DNA of 64,000 bases from Zoroaster sp. YZ-2022 (lineage: Eukaryota; Echinodermata; Asteroidea; Forcipulatida; Zoroasteridae). The DNA lies in assembly GCA_029582265.1 (NCBI GenBank), contig CM055819.1:35223288-35287287 (forward strand). The letters are read 5' to 3'. Shown piece by piece: positions 1 to 15,257 of this stretch. Position 1 is the stretch's first letter. Each line of letters begins with the position of its first letter. The notes beneath the pieces are model-generated. The model did not search any database. It was not told the origin of the DNA and worked only from the letters and a program-made list of their open reading frames with translations. Position numbers and translations under genes: made by a program.

Positions 1-3000
1 ATATATCTGGGCAGCGCTGGGAATTAGGGGGGGTGAAATCATCCCTGATCTCGCGATATTTGACGTGTTAAAAATGGTTATTTAATGATGACTAAAATTT
101 TAACAATTTAAAATTCTATGTTTTTAAGGGAAGTCAAACCTTCCTAAAACTACCCATTTCTGAACATAAAATATTAAGGATTAACAAATTAGTTAGTTTG
201 ATATCGCATTTTTAGCATCGCGGGATTTCAATTTTGTGTACAAAGCAATGGGGGACATATATATCTGGGCAGCGTTGAATTAGGGGGGTGAAATATCGCG
301 CGCACATCCCTGATCTCGCGATATTTGACGTGTTAAAAATGGTTATTTAATGATGACTAAAATTTTAACAATTTAAAATTCTATATTTTTAAGGGAAGTC
401 AAACCTTCCTAAAACTACCCATTTCTGAACATAAAATATTAAGGATTAACAAATTAGTTAGTTTGATATCGCATTTTTAGCATCGCGGGATTTCAATTTT
501 GTGTACAAAGCAATGGGGACATATATATCTGGGCAGCGCTGGGAATTAGGGGGGGTGAAATCTCGCGCGCACATCCCTGATCTCGCGATATTTGACGTGT
601 TAAAAAATGGTTATTTAATGATGACTAAAATTTTAACAATTTAAAATTCTATATTTTTAAGGGAAGTCAAACCTTCCTAAAATACCCATTTATGAACATA
701 AAATATTAAGGATTAACAAATTAGTTACTTTGATATCGCATTTTTAGCATCGCGGGATTTCAATTTTGTGTACAAAGCAATGGAGACATATATATCTGGG
801 CAGCGCTGGGAATTAGGGGGGTGAAATCTCGCGCGCACATCCCTGATCTCGCGATATTTGACGTGTTAAAAATGGTATTTAATGATGACTAAAATTTTAA
901 CAATTTAAAATAAATTATTTTTAAGGGAAGTCAAACCTTCCTAAAACTACCCATTTCTGAACATAAAATATTAAGGATTAACAAATTAGTTAGTTTGATA
1001 TCGCATTTTTAGCATCGCGGGATTTCAATTTTGTGTACAAAGCAATGGGGACATATATATCTGGGCAGCGCCGGGTATTAGGGGGTGAAATCTCGCGCGG
1101 ACATCCCTGATCTCGCGATATTTGACGTGTTAAAAATGGTTATTTAATGATGACTAAAATTTTAACAATTTAAAATTCTATATTTTTAAGGGAAGTCAAA
1201 CCTTCCTAAAACTACCCATTTCTGAACATAAAATATTAAGGATTAACAAATTAGTTAGTTTGATATCGCATTTTTAGCATCGCGGGATTTCAATTTTGTG
1301 TACAAAGCAATGGAGACATATATATCTGGGCAGCGCTGGGAATTAGGGGGGGTGAAATATCGCGCGCACATCCCTGATCTCGCGATATTTGACGTGTTAA
1401 AAATGGTTATTTAATGATGACTAAAATTTTAACAATTTAAAATTCTATATTTTTAAGGGAAGTCAAACATTCCTAAAACTACCCATTTCTGAACATAAAA
1501 TATTAAGGATTAACAAATTAGTTAGTTTGATATCGCATTTTTAGCATCGCGGGATTTCAATTTTGTGTACAAAGCAATGGGGACATATATATCTGGGCAG
1601 CGCTGGGAATTAGGGGGGTGAAATCTCGCGCGCACATCCCTGATCTCGCGATATTTGACGTGTTAAAAATGGTTATTTAATGATGACTAAAATTTTAACA
1701 ATTTAAATTTATGTTTTTAAGGGAAGTCAAACCTTCCTAAAACTACCCATTCTGAACATAAAATATTAAGGATCAACAAATTATTTAGTTTGATAACGCA
1801 TTTTTAGCATCGTCATTAAAAATTTGTGTACAAAGCAATGGAGACATATATATCTGGGCAGCGCTGGGGAAATTAGGGTGAAATCTCGCGCGCACATTGG
1901 GAATTAGGGTGTGAAATATCGCGCGCACATCCCTGATCTCGCGATATTTGACGTGTTAAAAATGGTTATTTAATGATGACTAAAATTTTAACAATTTAAA
2001 AAATTCTATGTTTTTAAAGAAGTCAAACCTTCCTAAAACTACCCATTTCTGAACATAAAATATTAAGGATTAACAAATTAGTTAGTTTGATATCGCATTT
2101 TTAGCATCGCGGGATTTCAATTTTGTGTACAAAGCAATGGGGACATATATATCTGGGCAGCGCTGTGAATTAGGGGGGTGAATCCCTGATCTCGCGATAT
2201 TTGACGTGTTAAAAATGGTTATTTAATGATGACTAAAATTTTAACAATTTAAAATTCTATATTTTTAAGGGAAGTCAAACCTTCCTAAAACTACCCATTT
2301 CTGAACATAAAATATTAAGGATTAACAAATTAGTTAGTTTGATATCGCATTTTTAGCATCGCGGGATTTCAATTTTGTGTACAAAGCAATGGAGACATAT
2401 ATATCTGGGCAGCGCTGGGAATTAGGGGGGGTGAAATATCGCGCGCACATCCCTGATCTCGCGATATTTGACGCGTTAAAAAACGATAGTTAAAGATCAA
2501 AAAAATTTTAACAATTTAAAACTATAATTTTAAGGGAAGTCAAACCTTCCTAAAACTACCCATTTCTGAACATAAAATATTAAGGATTAACAAATTAGTT
2601 AGTTTGATATCGCATTTTTAGCATGTCGTGATTTCAATTTTGTGTACAAAGCAATGGAGACATATATATCTGGGCAGCGCTGGGAATTAGGGGGGGTGAA
2701 ATATCGCGCGCACATCCCTGATCTCGCGATATTTGACGTATTAAAAATGGTCATTTAATGATGACTAAAATTTTAACAATTTAAAATTCTATATTTTTAA
2801 GGGAAGTCAAACATTCCTAAAACTACCCATTTCTGAACATAAAATATTAAGGATCAACAAATTAGTTAGTTTGATATCGCATTTTTAGCATCGCGGGATT
2901 TCAATTTTGTGTACAAAGCAATGGAGACATATATATCTGGGCAGCGCTGGGAATTAGGGGGGGTGAAATATCGCGCGCACATCCCTGATCTCGCGATATT

Positions 3001-6000
3001 TGACGTGTTAAAAATGGTTATTTAATGATGACTAAAATTTTTACAATTTAAAATTCTATGTTTTTAAGGGAAGTCAAACCTTCCTAAAACTACCCATTTC
3101 TGAACATAAAATATTAAGGATTAACAAATTAGTTAGTTTGATATCGCATTTTTAGCATCGCGGGATTTCAATTTTGTGTACAAAGCAATGGAGACATATA
3201 TATCTGGGCAGCGCTGGGAATTAGGGGGGGTGAAATCTCGCGCGCACATCCCTGATCTCGCGATATTTGACGTATTAAAAATGGTCATTTAATGATGACT
3301 ACAATTTTAACAATTTAAAATTCTATATTTTTAGGGAAGTCAAACCTTCCTAAAACTACCCATTTCTGAACATAAAATATTAAGGATCAACAAATTAGTT
3401 AGTTTGATATCGCATTTTTAGCATCGCGGGATTTCAATTTTGTGTACAAAGCAATGGGGACATATATATCTGGGCAGCGCTGGAATTCGGGGGGGTGAAA
3501 TCTCGCGCGCACATCCCTGATCTCGCGCGATATTTGACGTGTTAAAAAGGGTTATTTAATGATGACTAAAATTTTTAACAATTTAAAATTCTATGTTTTT
3601 AAGGGAAGTCAAACCTTCCTAAAACTACCCATTTCTGAACATAAAATATTAAGGATTAACAAATTAGTTAGTTTGATATCGCATTTTTAGCATCGCGGGA
3701 TTTCAATTTTGTGTACAAAGCAATGGAGACATATATATCTGGGCAGCGCTGGGAATTAGGGGGGGTGAAATATCGCGCGCACATCCCTGATCTCGCGATA
3801 TTTGACGTGTTAAATTAATGATGACTAAAATTTTAACAATTTAAAATTCTATGTTTTTAAGGGAAGTCAAACCTTCCTAAAACTACCCATTTCTGAACAT
3901 AAAATATTAAGGATTAACAAATTAGTTAGTTTGATATCGCATTTTTAGCATCGCGGGATTTCAATTTTGTGTACAAAGCAATGGAGACATATATATCTGG
4001 GCAGCGCTGGGAATTAGGGGGGGTGAAATATCGCGCACATCCCTGATCTCGCGATATTTGACGTGTTAAAAATGGTTATTTAATGATGACTAAAATTTTA
4101 ACAATTTAAAATTCTATGTTTTTAAGGGAAGTCAAACCTTCCTAAAACTACCCATTTCTGAACATAAAATATTAAGGATTAACAAATTAGTTAGTTTGAT
4201 ATCGCATTTTAAGCATCGCGGGATTTCAATTTTGTGTACAAAGCAATGGGGACATATATATCTGGGCAGCGCTGGGAATTAGGGGGGTGAAATATCGCGC
4301 ACATCCCTGATCACGATATTTGACGTGTTAAAAATGGTCATTTAATGATGACTAAAATTTTAACAATTTAAAATTCTATGTTTTTAAGGGAAGTCAAACC
4401 TTCCTAAAACTACCCATTTCTGAACATAAAATATTAAGGATTAACAAATTAGTTAGTTTGATATCGCATTTTAGCATCAGCGGGATTTCAATTTTGTGTA
4501 CAAAGCAATGGAGACATATATATCTGGGCAGCGCTGGGAATTCGGGGGGTGAAATATCGCGCGCACATCCCTGATCTCGCGATATTTGACGTGTTAAAAA
4601 TGGTTATTTAATGATGACTAAAATTTTTAACAATTTAAAATTCTATATTTTAAGGGAAGTCAAACATTCCTAAAACTACCCATTTCTGAACATAAAATAT
4701 TAAGGATTAACAAATTAGTTAGTTTGATATCGCATTTTTAGCATCGCGGGATTTCAATTTTGTGTACAAAGCAATGGAGACATATATATCTGGGCGCTGG
4801 AATTAGGGGTGAAATATACATCCCTGATCTCGCGATATTTGACGTGTTAAAAATGTTTATTTAATGATGAATAAAATTTTAAAATTTTAAAATTCTATAT
4901 GTTTTAAAGGGGAAGTCAAACCTTCCTAAACTACCCATTTCTGAAAATAAAAAATTAAGGATTAACAAATAAGTTAGTTTGATATCGCATTATTAGCATC
5001 GCGGGATTTCAATTTTGTGTACAAAGCAATGGGGACATATATATCTGGGCAGCGCTGGGAATTAGCGGTGCGGGGGTGAACTAGCTATCGCACATCCCAG
5101 ATCTCGCGATATTTGACGTGTTAAAAATGGTTATTTAATGATGACTAAAATTTTAACAATTTAAAATTCTATGTTTTTAAGGGAAGTCAAACCTTCCTAA
5201 AACTACCCATTTCTGAACATAAAATATTAAGGATTAACAAATTAGTTAGTTTGATATCGCATTTTAGCATCGCGGGATTTCAATTTTGTGTACAAAGCAA
5301 TGGAGACATATATATCTGGGCAGCGCTGGGAATTAGGGGGGTGAAATATCGCGCGCACATCCCTGATCTCGCGATATTTGACGTGTTAAAAATGGTTATT
5401 TAATGATGACTAAAATTTTAACAATTTAAAATTCTATGTTTTTAAGGGAAGTCAAACCTTCCTAAAACTACCCATTTCTGAACATAAAATATTAAGGATT
5501 AACAAATTAGTTAGTTTGATATCGCATTTTAGCATCGCGGGATTTCAATTTGTGTACAAAGCAATGGGGACATATATATCTGGGCAGCGCTGGGAATTAG
5601 GGGGTGAAATCCATTCGCGCACATCCCTGATCTCGCGATATTTGACGTGTTAAAATGGTTATTTAATGATGACTAAAATTTTAACAATTTAAAATTCTAT
5701 ATTTTTAAGGGAAGTCAAACCTTCCTAAAACTACCCATTTCTGAACATAAAATATTAAGGATTAACAAATTAGTTAGTTTGATATCGCATTTTTAGCATC
5801 GCGGGATTTCAATTTTGTGTACAAAGCAATGGGGACATATATATCTGGGCAGCGCTGGGAATTAGGGGGGGTGAAATCTCGCGCACATCCCTGATCTCGC
5901 GATATTTGACGTGTTAAAATGGTTATTTAATGATGACTAAAATTTTAACAATTTAAAATTCTATATTTTTAAGGGAAGTCAAACCTTCCTAAAACTACCC

Positions 6001-9000
6001 ATTTCTGAACATAAAATATTAAGGATTAACAAATTAGTTAGTTTGATATCGCATTTTTAGCATCGCGGGATTTCAATTTTGTGTACAAAGCAATGGGGAC
6101 ATATATATCTGGGCAGGGCTGGGAATTAGGCGTGGTGAAATCTCGCGCGCACATCCTGATCTCGCGATATTTGACGTGTTAAATATGGTCATTTAATGAT
6201 GACTAAAATGTTAACAATTTAAAATTCTATGTTTTATGGAAGTCAAACCTTCCTAAAACTACCCATTTCTGAACATAAAATATTAAGGATTAACAAATTA
6301 GTTACTTTGATATCGCATTTTTAGCATCGCGGGATTTCAATTTTGTGTACAAAGCAATGGGAGACATATATATCTGGGCAGCGCTGGAAATTAGGGGTGA
6401 AAAATTCGCGCGCACATCCCTGATCTCGCGATATTTGACGTGTTAAAATGGTTATTTAATGATGACTAAAATTTTAACAATTTAAAATTCTATATTTTAA
6501 GGGAAGTCAAACATTCCTAAACTACTACCATTTCTGAACATAAAATATTAAGGATTAACAAATTAGTTAGTTTGATATCGCATTTTAGCATCGCGGGATT
6601 TCAATTTGTGTACAAAGCAATGGGGGGACATATATCTGGGCAGCGCTGGGAATTAGGGGGGTGCAATCTCGCGCGCACATCCCTGATCTCGCGATATTTG
6701 ACGTGTTAAAAATGGTTATTTAATGATGACTAAAATTTTAACAATTTAAAATTCTATGTTTTTAAGGGAAGTCAAACCTTCCTAAAACTACCCATTTCTG
6801 AACATAAAATATTAAGGATTAACAAATTAGTTAGTTTGATATCGCATTTTAGCATCGCGAGGTGTTTCAATTTTGTGTACAAAGCAATGGGGACATATAT
6901 ATCTGGGCAGGGCTGGGAATTAGGGGGGGTGAAATCTCGCGCGCACATCCCTGATCTCGCGATATTTGACGTGTTAAAAATGGTTATTTAATGATGACTA
7001 AAATTTTAACAATTTAAAATTCTATATTTTTAAGGGAAGTCAAACATTCCTAAAACTACCCATTTCTGAACATAAAATATTAAGGATTAACAAATTAGTT
7101 AGTTTGATATCGCATTTTTAGCATCGCGGGATTTCAATTTTGTGTACAAAGCAATCGGGACATATATATCTGGGCAGGGCTGGGAAATTAGGGGGGTGAA
7201 AGCTCCAGCGCACATCCCTGATCTCGCGATATTTGACGTGTTAAAATGGTTATTTAATGATGACTAAAATTTTAACAATTTAAAATTCTATGTTTTAAGG
7301 GAAGTCAAACCTTCCTAAAACTACCCATTCTGAACATAAAATATTAAGGATTAACAAATGAGTTAGTTTGATATCGCATTTTTAGCATCGCGGGATTTCA
7401 ATTTTGTGTACAAAGCAATGGGGACATATATATCTGGGCAGCGCTGGGGAATTAGAGGGGTGAAATCTCGCGCGCATCCCTGATCTCGCGATATTTGACG
7501 TGTTAAAAATGGTTATTTAATGCTGACTAAAATTTTTACATATTTTAATTCTATATTTTTAAGGGAAGTCAAACCTTCCTAAAACTACCCATTTCTGAAC
7601 ATAAAATATTAAGGATTAACAAATTAGTTACTTTGATATCGCATTTTTAGCATCGCGGAATTTCAATTTTGTGTACAAAGCAATGGGGACATATATATCT
7701 GGGCAGGGCTGGGGAATTAGGGGGTGAAATCTCGCGCACATCCTGATCTCGCGATATTTGACGTATTAAAAATGGTTATTTAATGATGACTAAAATTTTA
7801 ACAATTTAAAATTCTATGTTTTTAAGGGAAGTCAAACCTTCCTAAAACTACCCATTTCTGAACATAAAATATTAAGGATTAACAAATTAGTTAGTTTGAT
7901 ATCGCATTTTTAGCATCGCGGGATTTCAATTTTGTGTACAAAGCAATGGAGACATATATATCTGGGCAGCGCTGGGAATTAGGGGGGTGAAATCTCGCGC
8001 GCACATCCCTGATCTCGCGATATTTGACGTGTTAAAAATGGTTATTAATGATGACTAAAATTTTAACAATTTAAAATTCTATGTTTTTAAGGAAGTCAAA
8101 CCTTCCTAAAACTACCCATTTCTGAACATAAAATATTAAGGATTAACAAATTAGTTACTTTGATATCGCATTTTTAGCATCGCGGGATTTCAATTTTGTG
8201 TACAAAGCAATGGGGACATATATATCTGGGCAGCGCTGGGAATTAGGGGTGTGAAATCTCGCGCACATCCCTGATCTCGCGATATTTGACGTGTTAAAAA
8301 TGGTTATTTAATGATGACTAAAATTTTAACAATTTATAATAATATATTTTAAAGGGAAGTCAAACCTTCCTCAAACGACCCAGTTCTGAACATAAAATAT
8401 TAAGGATTAACAAATTAGTTAGTTTGATATCGCATTTTAGCATCAGGATTTCAATTTTGTGTACAAAGCAATGGGGACATATATATCTGGGCAGCGCTGG
8501 GAATTAGAGGGGTGAAATCTCGCGCGCACATCCCTGATCTCGCGATATTTGACGTGTTAAAAATGGTTATTTAATGAATACAATTTTAACAATTTAAAAT
8601 TCTATATTTTTAAGGGAAGTCAAACCTTCCTAAAACTACCCATTTCTGAACATAAAATATTAAGGATCAACAAATTAGTTACTTTGATATCGCATTTTTA
8701 GCATCGCAGGATTTCAATTTTGTGTACAAAGCAATGGGGACATATATATCTGGGCAGCGCTGGGAATTAGGGGGGTGAAATCTCGCGCGCACATCCTGAT
8801 CTCGCGATATTTGACGTGTTAAAAATGGTTATTTAATGATGACTAAAATTTTAACAATTTAAAATTCTATATATTTAAGGGAAGTCAAACCTTCCTAAAA
8901 CTACCCATTTCCTGAACATAAAATATTAAGGATTAACAAATTAGTTAGTTTGATATCGCATTTTTAGCATCGCGGGATTTATTTCTTGTGTACAAAGCAA

Positions 9001-12000
9001 TGGGGACATATATCTGGGCAGCGCTGGGAATTAGAGGGTGAAATCTCGCACATCCCTGATCTCGCGATATTTGACGTGTTAAAATGGTTATGTTAATGAT
9101 GACTAAAATTTTAACAATTTAAAATTCTATATTTTTAAGGAAGTCAAACATTCCTAAAACTACCCATTTCTGAACATAAAATATTAAGGATCAACAAATT
9201 AGTTACTTTGATATCGCATTTTTTAGCATCGCAGGATTTCAATTTGTGTACAAAGCAATGGGGACAGATATATATCGGCAGGGCTGGGAATTAGGTGGGG
9301 TGAAATCTCGCGCACATCCCTGATCTCGCGATATTTGACGTGTTAAAATGGTTATTTAATGATGACTAAAATTTTAACAATTTAAAATTCTATTTTTAAA
9401 GCAAGTCAAACCTTCCTAAAACTACCCATTTCTGAACATAAAATATTAAGGATTAACAAATTAGTTAGTTTGATATCGCATTTTTAGCATCGCGGGATTT
9501 CAATTTTGTGTACAAAGCAATGGGGACATATATATCTGGGCAGCGCTGGGAATTAGGGGGTGAAATCTCGCGCGCACATCCCTGATCTCGCGATATTTGA
9601 CGTATTAAAAATGGTCATTTAATGATGACTAAAATTTTAACAATTTAAAATTCTATGTTTTTAAGGGAAGTCAAACCTTCCTAAAACTACCCATTTCTGA
9701 ACATAAAATATTAAGGATTAACAAATTAGTTACTTTGATATCGCATTTTTAGCATCGCGGGATTTCAATTTTGTGTACAAAGCAATGGGGACATATATAT
9801 ATTTTCAGCGATGGGAATAAGGGGGGTGAAATCTCGCGCACATCCCTGATCTCGCGATATTTGACGTGTTAAAAATGGTTATTTAATGATGACTAAAATT
9901 TTAACAATTTAAAATTCTATATTTTTAAGGGAAGTCAAACATTCCTAAAACTACCCATTTCTGAACATAAAATATTAAGGATTAACAAATTAGTTACTTT
10001 GATATCGCATTTTTAGCATCGCGGGATTTCAATTTTGTGTACAAAGCAATGGGGACATATATATCTGGGCAGCGCTGGGAATTAGGGGGTGAAATCTCGC
10101 GCGCACATCCCCTGATCTCGCGATATTTGACGTGTTAAAATGGGTTATTTAATGATGACTAAAATTTTAACAATTTAAAATTCTATGTTTTTAAGGAAGT
10201 CAAACCATTCCTAAAACTACCCATTTCTGAACATAAAATATTAAGGATTCAACAAATTAGTTACTTTGATATCGCATTTTTAGCATCGCAGGATTTAAAT
10301 TTTGTGTACAAAGCAATGGGGACATATATATCTGGGCAGCGACGGGAATTAGGGGGTTGAAATCTCGCGCGCACATCCCTGATCTCGCGATATTTGACGT
10401 GTTAAATATGGTCATTTAATGATGACTAAAATTTTAACAATTTAAAATTCTATGTTTTTATGAAGTCAAACATTCCTAAAACTACCCATTTCGAACTGAT
10501 TCAACAAATTAGTTACTTTGATATCGCATTTTAGCATGATTTTACAAAGCAATGGGGACATATATATCTGAGCAGCTAATTTGAAATCTCGCGCATCCCT
10601 GATCCTTTGATATTTTGATGGTTATTTAATGATGACTAAAATTTTAACAATTTAAAATTCTATATTTTTAAGGGAAGTCAAACATTCCTAAAACTACCCA
10701 TTTCTGAACATAAAATATTAAGGATTAACAAATTAGTTACTTTGATATCGCATTTTTAGCATCGCGGGATTTCAATTTTGTGTACAAAGCAATGGGGACA
10801 TATATATCTGGGCAGCGCTGGGAATTAGGGGTGTGAAATCTCGCGCGCACATCCCTGATCTCGCGATATTTGACGTGTTAAAAATGGTTATTTAATGATG
10901 ACTAAAATTTTAACAATTTAAAATTCTATGTTTTAAGGGAAGTCAAACACCTTCCTAAAACTACCCATTTCTGAACATAAAATATTAAGGATTAACAAAT
11001 TAGTTAGTTTGATATCGCATTTTTAGCATCGCAAGGATTTCAATTTTGTGTACAAAGCAATGGGGACATATATATCTGGGCAGCGCTGGGAATTAGAGGG
11101 GTGAAATCTCGGACGCACATCCCTGATCTCGCGATATTTGACGTGTTAAAAATGGTTATTTAATGATGACTAAAATTTTAACAATTTAAAATTCTATATT
11201 TTTAGGGAAGTCAAACCTTCCTAAAACTACCCATTTCTGAACATAAAATATTAAGGATCAACAAATTAGTTAGTTTGATATCGCATTTTTAGCATCGCGG
11301 GATTTCAATTTTGTGTACAAAGCAATGGGGACATATATATCTGGGCAGCGCTGGGAATTAGGGGGTGAAATATCGCGCGCACATCCCTGATCTCGCGATA
11401 TTTGACGTGTTAAAATGGTTATTTAATGATGACTAAAATTTTAACAATTTAAATTCTATATTTTTAAGGAAGTCAAACCTTCCTAAACTACCCATTTCTG
11501 AACATAAAATATTAAGGATTAACAAATTAGTTAGTTTGATATCGCATTTTTAGCATCGCGGGATTTCAATTTTGTGTACAAAGCAATGGGGACATATATA
11601 TCTGGGCAGCGATGGGAATTAGGGGGTTGAAATCTCGCGCGCATCCCTGATCTCGCGATATTTGACGTGTTAAAAATGGTTATTTAATGATGACTAAAAT
11701 TTTAACAATTTAAAATTCTATATTTTTAAGGGAAGTCAAACATTCCTAAAACTACCCATTCTGAACATAAAATATTAAGGATTAACAAATTAGTTAGTTT
11801 GATATCGCATTTTTAGCATCGCAGCATTTCTATTTTGTGTCCAAAGCAATGGGGACATATATATCTGGGCAGGGCTGGGAATTAGGTGGGGGTGAAATCT
11901 CGCGCGCACATCCCTGATCTCGCGATATTTGACGTGTTAAATATGGTCATTTAATGATGACTACTAAAATTTTAACAATTTAAAAATTCTATGTTTTAAG

Positions 12001-12842
12001 GGAAGTCAAACATTCCTAAAACTACCCATTTCTGAACATAAAATATTAAGGATTAACAAATTAGTTAGTTTGATATCGCATTTTAGCATCGCGGGATTTC
12101 AATTTTGTGTACAAAGCAATGGAGACATATATATCTGGGCAGCGATGGGAATTGGGGTGTGAAATCTCGCGCACATCCCTGATCTCGCGATATTTGACGT
12201 GTTAAAAATGGTTATTTAATGATGACTAAAATTTTAACAATTTAAAATTCTATATTTTTAAGGGAAGTCAAACATTCCTAAAACTACCCATTTCTGAACA
12301 TAAAATATTAAGGATTAACAAATTAGTTAGTTTGATATCGCATTTTTAGCATCGCGGTTTCAAATTTGTGTACAAAGCAATGGGGACATATATATCTGGG
12401 CAGCGGCTGGGAATTAGAGGGTGAAATCTCGCGCACATCCCTGATCTCGCGATATTTGACGTGTTAAATATGGTTGTTAATGATGACTAAAATTTTTAAC
12501 AATTTAAAATTCTATATTTTTAAGGGAAGTCAAACATTCCTAAAACTACCCATTTCTGAACATAAAATATTAAGGATCAACAAATTAGTTACTTTGATAT
12601 CGCATTTTTAGCATCGCGGGATTTCAATTTTGTGTACAAAGCAATGGGGACATATATATCTGGCCAGCGCTGGGAATTAGGGGGTGAAATCTCGCGCGCA
12701 CATCCCTGATCTCGCGATATTTGACGTGTTAAAAATGGTTATTTAATGATGACTAAAATTTTAACAATTTAAAATTCTATATTTTTAAGGGAAGTCAAAC
12801 CTTCCTAAAACTACCCATTTCTGAACATAAAATATTAAGGAT
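1..12842. repeat. Satellite A, about 262-bp tandem repeat, about 49 units
   Basis: A head-to-tail array fills the left fifth of the window and runs off its left edge. Landmarks that recur in each unit are ATATATCTGGGCAGCGCTGG, CTCGCGATATTTGACGTG, AAACCTTCCTAAAACTACCC and TTTTTAGCATCGCGGG; successive landmarks lie 258-266 bp apart. Units differ by single bases (CCTTCC or CATTCC, GTTAGT or GTTACT, ATGGGG or ATGGAG) and by the length of the G run. One unit near 10,490-10,610 is shortened. No frame stays open and no coding signal was seen. Confidence 0.97.
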
Positions 12843-14260
12843 TCCATTTACATATCGAATTTGAGGCGATTCCGAGACGAAAAAAAACCATCCTATTTTG
12901 TGCCCAAAATCAGAATTTTTGACCATACCGGCTAGGGCAAAATTTTCCAAAATTGGGTCGGAAATCTCGAAAGTTTTTTTCCCCCCCAAAATCAAAAATA
13001 TTGTCCCCACACCCATTATGCATGATTTTTCTTTGGTGGAAAGCCACCGTTTAAGCCGAGGACTCTGGGTGGGAGTGAGGGGGGGGGGGGTCCCTGAAAT
13101 CTGTCATTTTGATCGGTCGTGATTCGGGCGAATGTTGCTTAAATAGTTATTTGTGCATTACTCGTAAAATACTAGTCGTAGGGAACTGTAACTCGGCAGT
13201 GTGATCCGTCTGCGGGGGCAGCCCGTCTGTTTGAAATTGGAGACATTTCTGTTTTGCCATTCTCCCATAAAAGCTACTTTTGTAAACTTTGTGCCAAATG
13301 TGTAAAAAATTTCCAAATTACTTGACCAGAAAAGTCCTTTAAAAAAATTGCCCTCAGTTGCTCAGATAGTGGCCGCCGAGACCCGTTCTCTAAACCAATT
13401 TTGACCGTGAGACCCCATTCGATTTACAAATCGAATTTGAGGCGATTCCGAGACGGAAAAAACCCAACCTATTTTGTGCCCAAAATCAGATGTTTTGACC
13501 ATACCGGCTAGGGCAAAATTTTCCAAAATTGGGTCGGAAGTCTCGAAAGTTTTTTTCCCCCCCCAAAATCAAAAATATTGTCCCCACACCCATTATGCAT
13601 GATTTTTCTTTGGTGGAAAGCCACCGTTTGAGCCCGAGGGACTCTGGGTGGGAGTGAGGGGGGGGGGTCCCTGAAATCTGTCATTTTGATCGGTCGTGAT
13701 TCGGGCGAATGTTGCTTAAATAGTAATTTGTGCATTACTCCTAAAATCCTAGTCGTAGGGACCTGTAGCTCGGCAGTGTGATCCGTCTGCGGGGGCAGCC
13801 CGTCTGTATGAAATTAGAGAAAGTTCTGTTTTGCCATTCTCCCATAAAAGCTACTTTTGTAAACTTTGTGCCAAATGTGTAAAAAATTTCCAAATTACTT
13901 GACCAGAAAAGTCCTTTAAAAAATTTGCCCTCAGTTGCTCAGATAGTGGCCGCCGAGACCCGTTCTCTAAACCAATTTTGACCGTGAGACCCCATTCGAT
14001 TTACAAATCGAATTTGAGGCGATTCCGAGACGAAAAAAAACCAACCTATTTTGTGCCCAAAATCAGAATTTTTGACCATACCGGCTTGGGAATATTTTCC
14101 AAAATTAGGTCGGAAAACTCGAAAGTTTTTTTCCCCCCCAAAATCAAAAATATTGTCCCCACACCCATTATGCATGATTTTTCTTTGGTGGAAAGCCACC
14201 GTTTGAGCCCGAGGGACTCTGGGTGGGAGTGAGGAGGAGGTCCCTGAAATCTGTCATTTT
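12843..14260. repeat. 576-bp tandem repeat, two full units and a truncated third
   Basis: The phrase GAGGCGATTCCGAGACG recurs at 12,863, 13,439 and 14,016, giving a period of 576-577 bp. Each unit has a C run followed by CAAAATCAAAAATATTGTCC and a G run near GGGTGGGAGTGAGG. The third unit stops at about 14,260, where satellite B begins. Open frames of 70-100 codons on both strands repeat with the unit and are not genes. Confidence 0.95.
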
Positions 14261-15257
14261 GACTTCCGGTTTGGATAGGAAGTAAGGTCAAATTGGGGTC
14301 ATCTTTTTGTAAATATTTTTTGACAATTAATGATCTGTACAACGGTACAAAATTGTGAATTTACCTCTTGTGGTTGAGATATGATTTTTTTTAAATATTA
14401 AACTTTGACTTCCGGTTTGGACAGGAAGTAAGGTAAAATTGGGGTCCCCTTTTTGTAAATATTTTTTGACAATCAACGATCTGTACAATGGTAAAAAAAT
14501 TATGAATTTACCTCTTGTGGTTGTTGAGATATGATTTTTTTTAATATTAAACTTTGATTTATCGTAATTCGATATCTGATGACCTAATCATGATGTCACA
14601 AATTCTGTTTCATATACACATTAGGGTCTAAGTATGTGTCAATTTCCAAGTTCAAGTGACGTTTGCAAGTATGTGTTTTTTGTAGACAATCTATCCGGAG
14701 AAAGAGAAGAAAAAAAAATAAAAAATAAACTTTGACTTCCGGTTTGGACAGGAAGTAAAGGTCAAATTGGGGTCATGTTTTTGTAAATACTTTTGACAAT
14801 TAATGATCTGTACAATGGTACAAAAATTTTGAATTTACCTCTTGTGGTTGTTGAGATAGGATTTTTTTAATATTAAACTTTCACTTCCGGTTTGACAGAA
14901 AGTAAGGTCAAATTGGGGTATAAATATTTTTTGACAATTAACGATCTCTACAATGGTACAAATTTTTTTTAATTTACTTCTTGTGGTTGTTCAGATATGA
15001 CTTTTTTTAATTATTAAAATTTGACTTCCGGTTTGGACAGTAAGTAAGGTCAAATTGGGGTCACCTTTGTGTAAATATGTTTCGAGAATTAACAATCTAT
15101 ACAATGGTGCAAAAAATGTAAATTTACATCTTGTGGTTGTTGAGATATGATTTTTTTTTAATATTAAACTTTGACTTCCGGTTTGGACAGGAAGTAAGGT
15201 CAAATTGGGGTCACCTTTGTGTAAATATTTTTTGACAATTAACAATCTGTACAATGG
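14261..15257. repeat. Satellite B, left array, about 150-bp units
   Basis: Six or so units, each with ACTTCCGGTTTGGACAGGAA, AAGGTCAAATTGGGGTC, a TTTTTTGACAATTAA box and TTACCTCTTGTGGTTG. A different spacer of about 170 bp (14,560-14,735, containing TCGATATCTGATGACCTAAT) interrupts the array. The same units and the same spacer make up the array at 56,380-59,894. Confidence 0.93.

Noticed and set aside
1..12842. CRISPR-like or gene-array reading of the left repeats
   Set aside because: Units are contiguous 262-bp satellite repeats without unique spacers, and the DNA is eukaryotic.
13508..14342. Frames of 75-98 codons on both strands near 13-14 kb
   Set aside because: They recur with the 576-bp satellite unit and have no domain.
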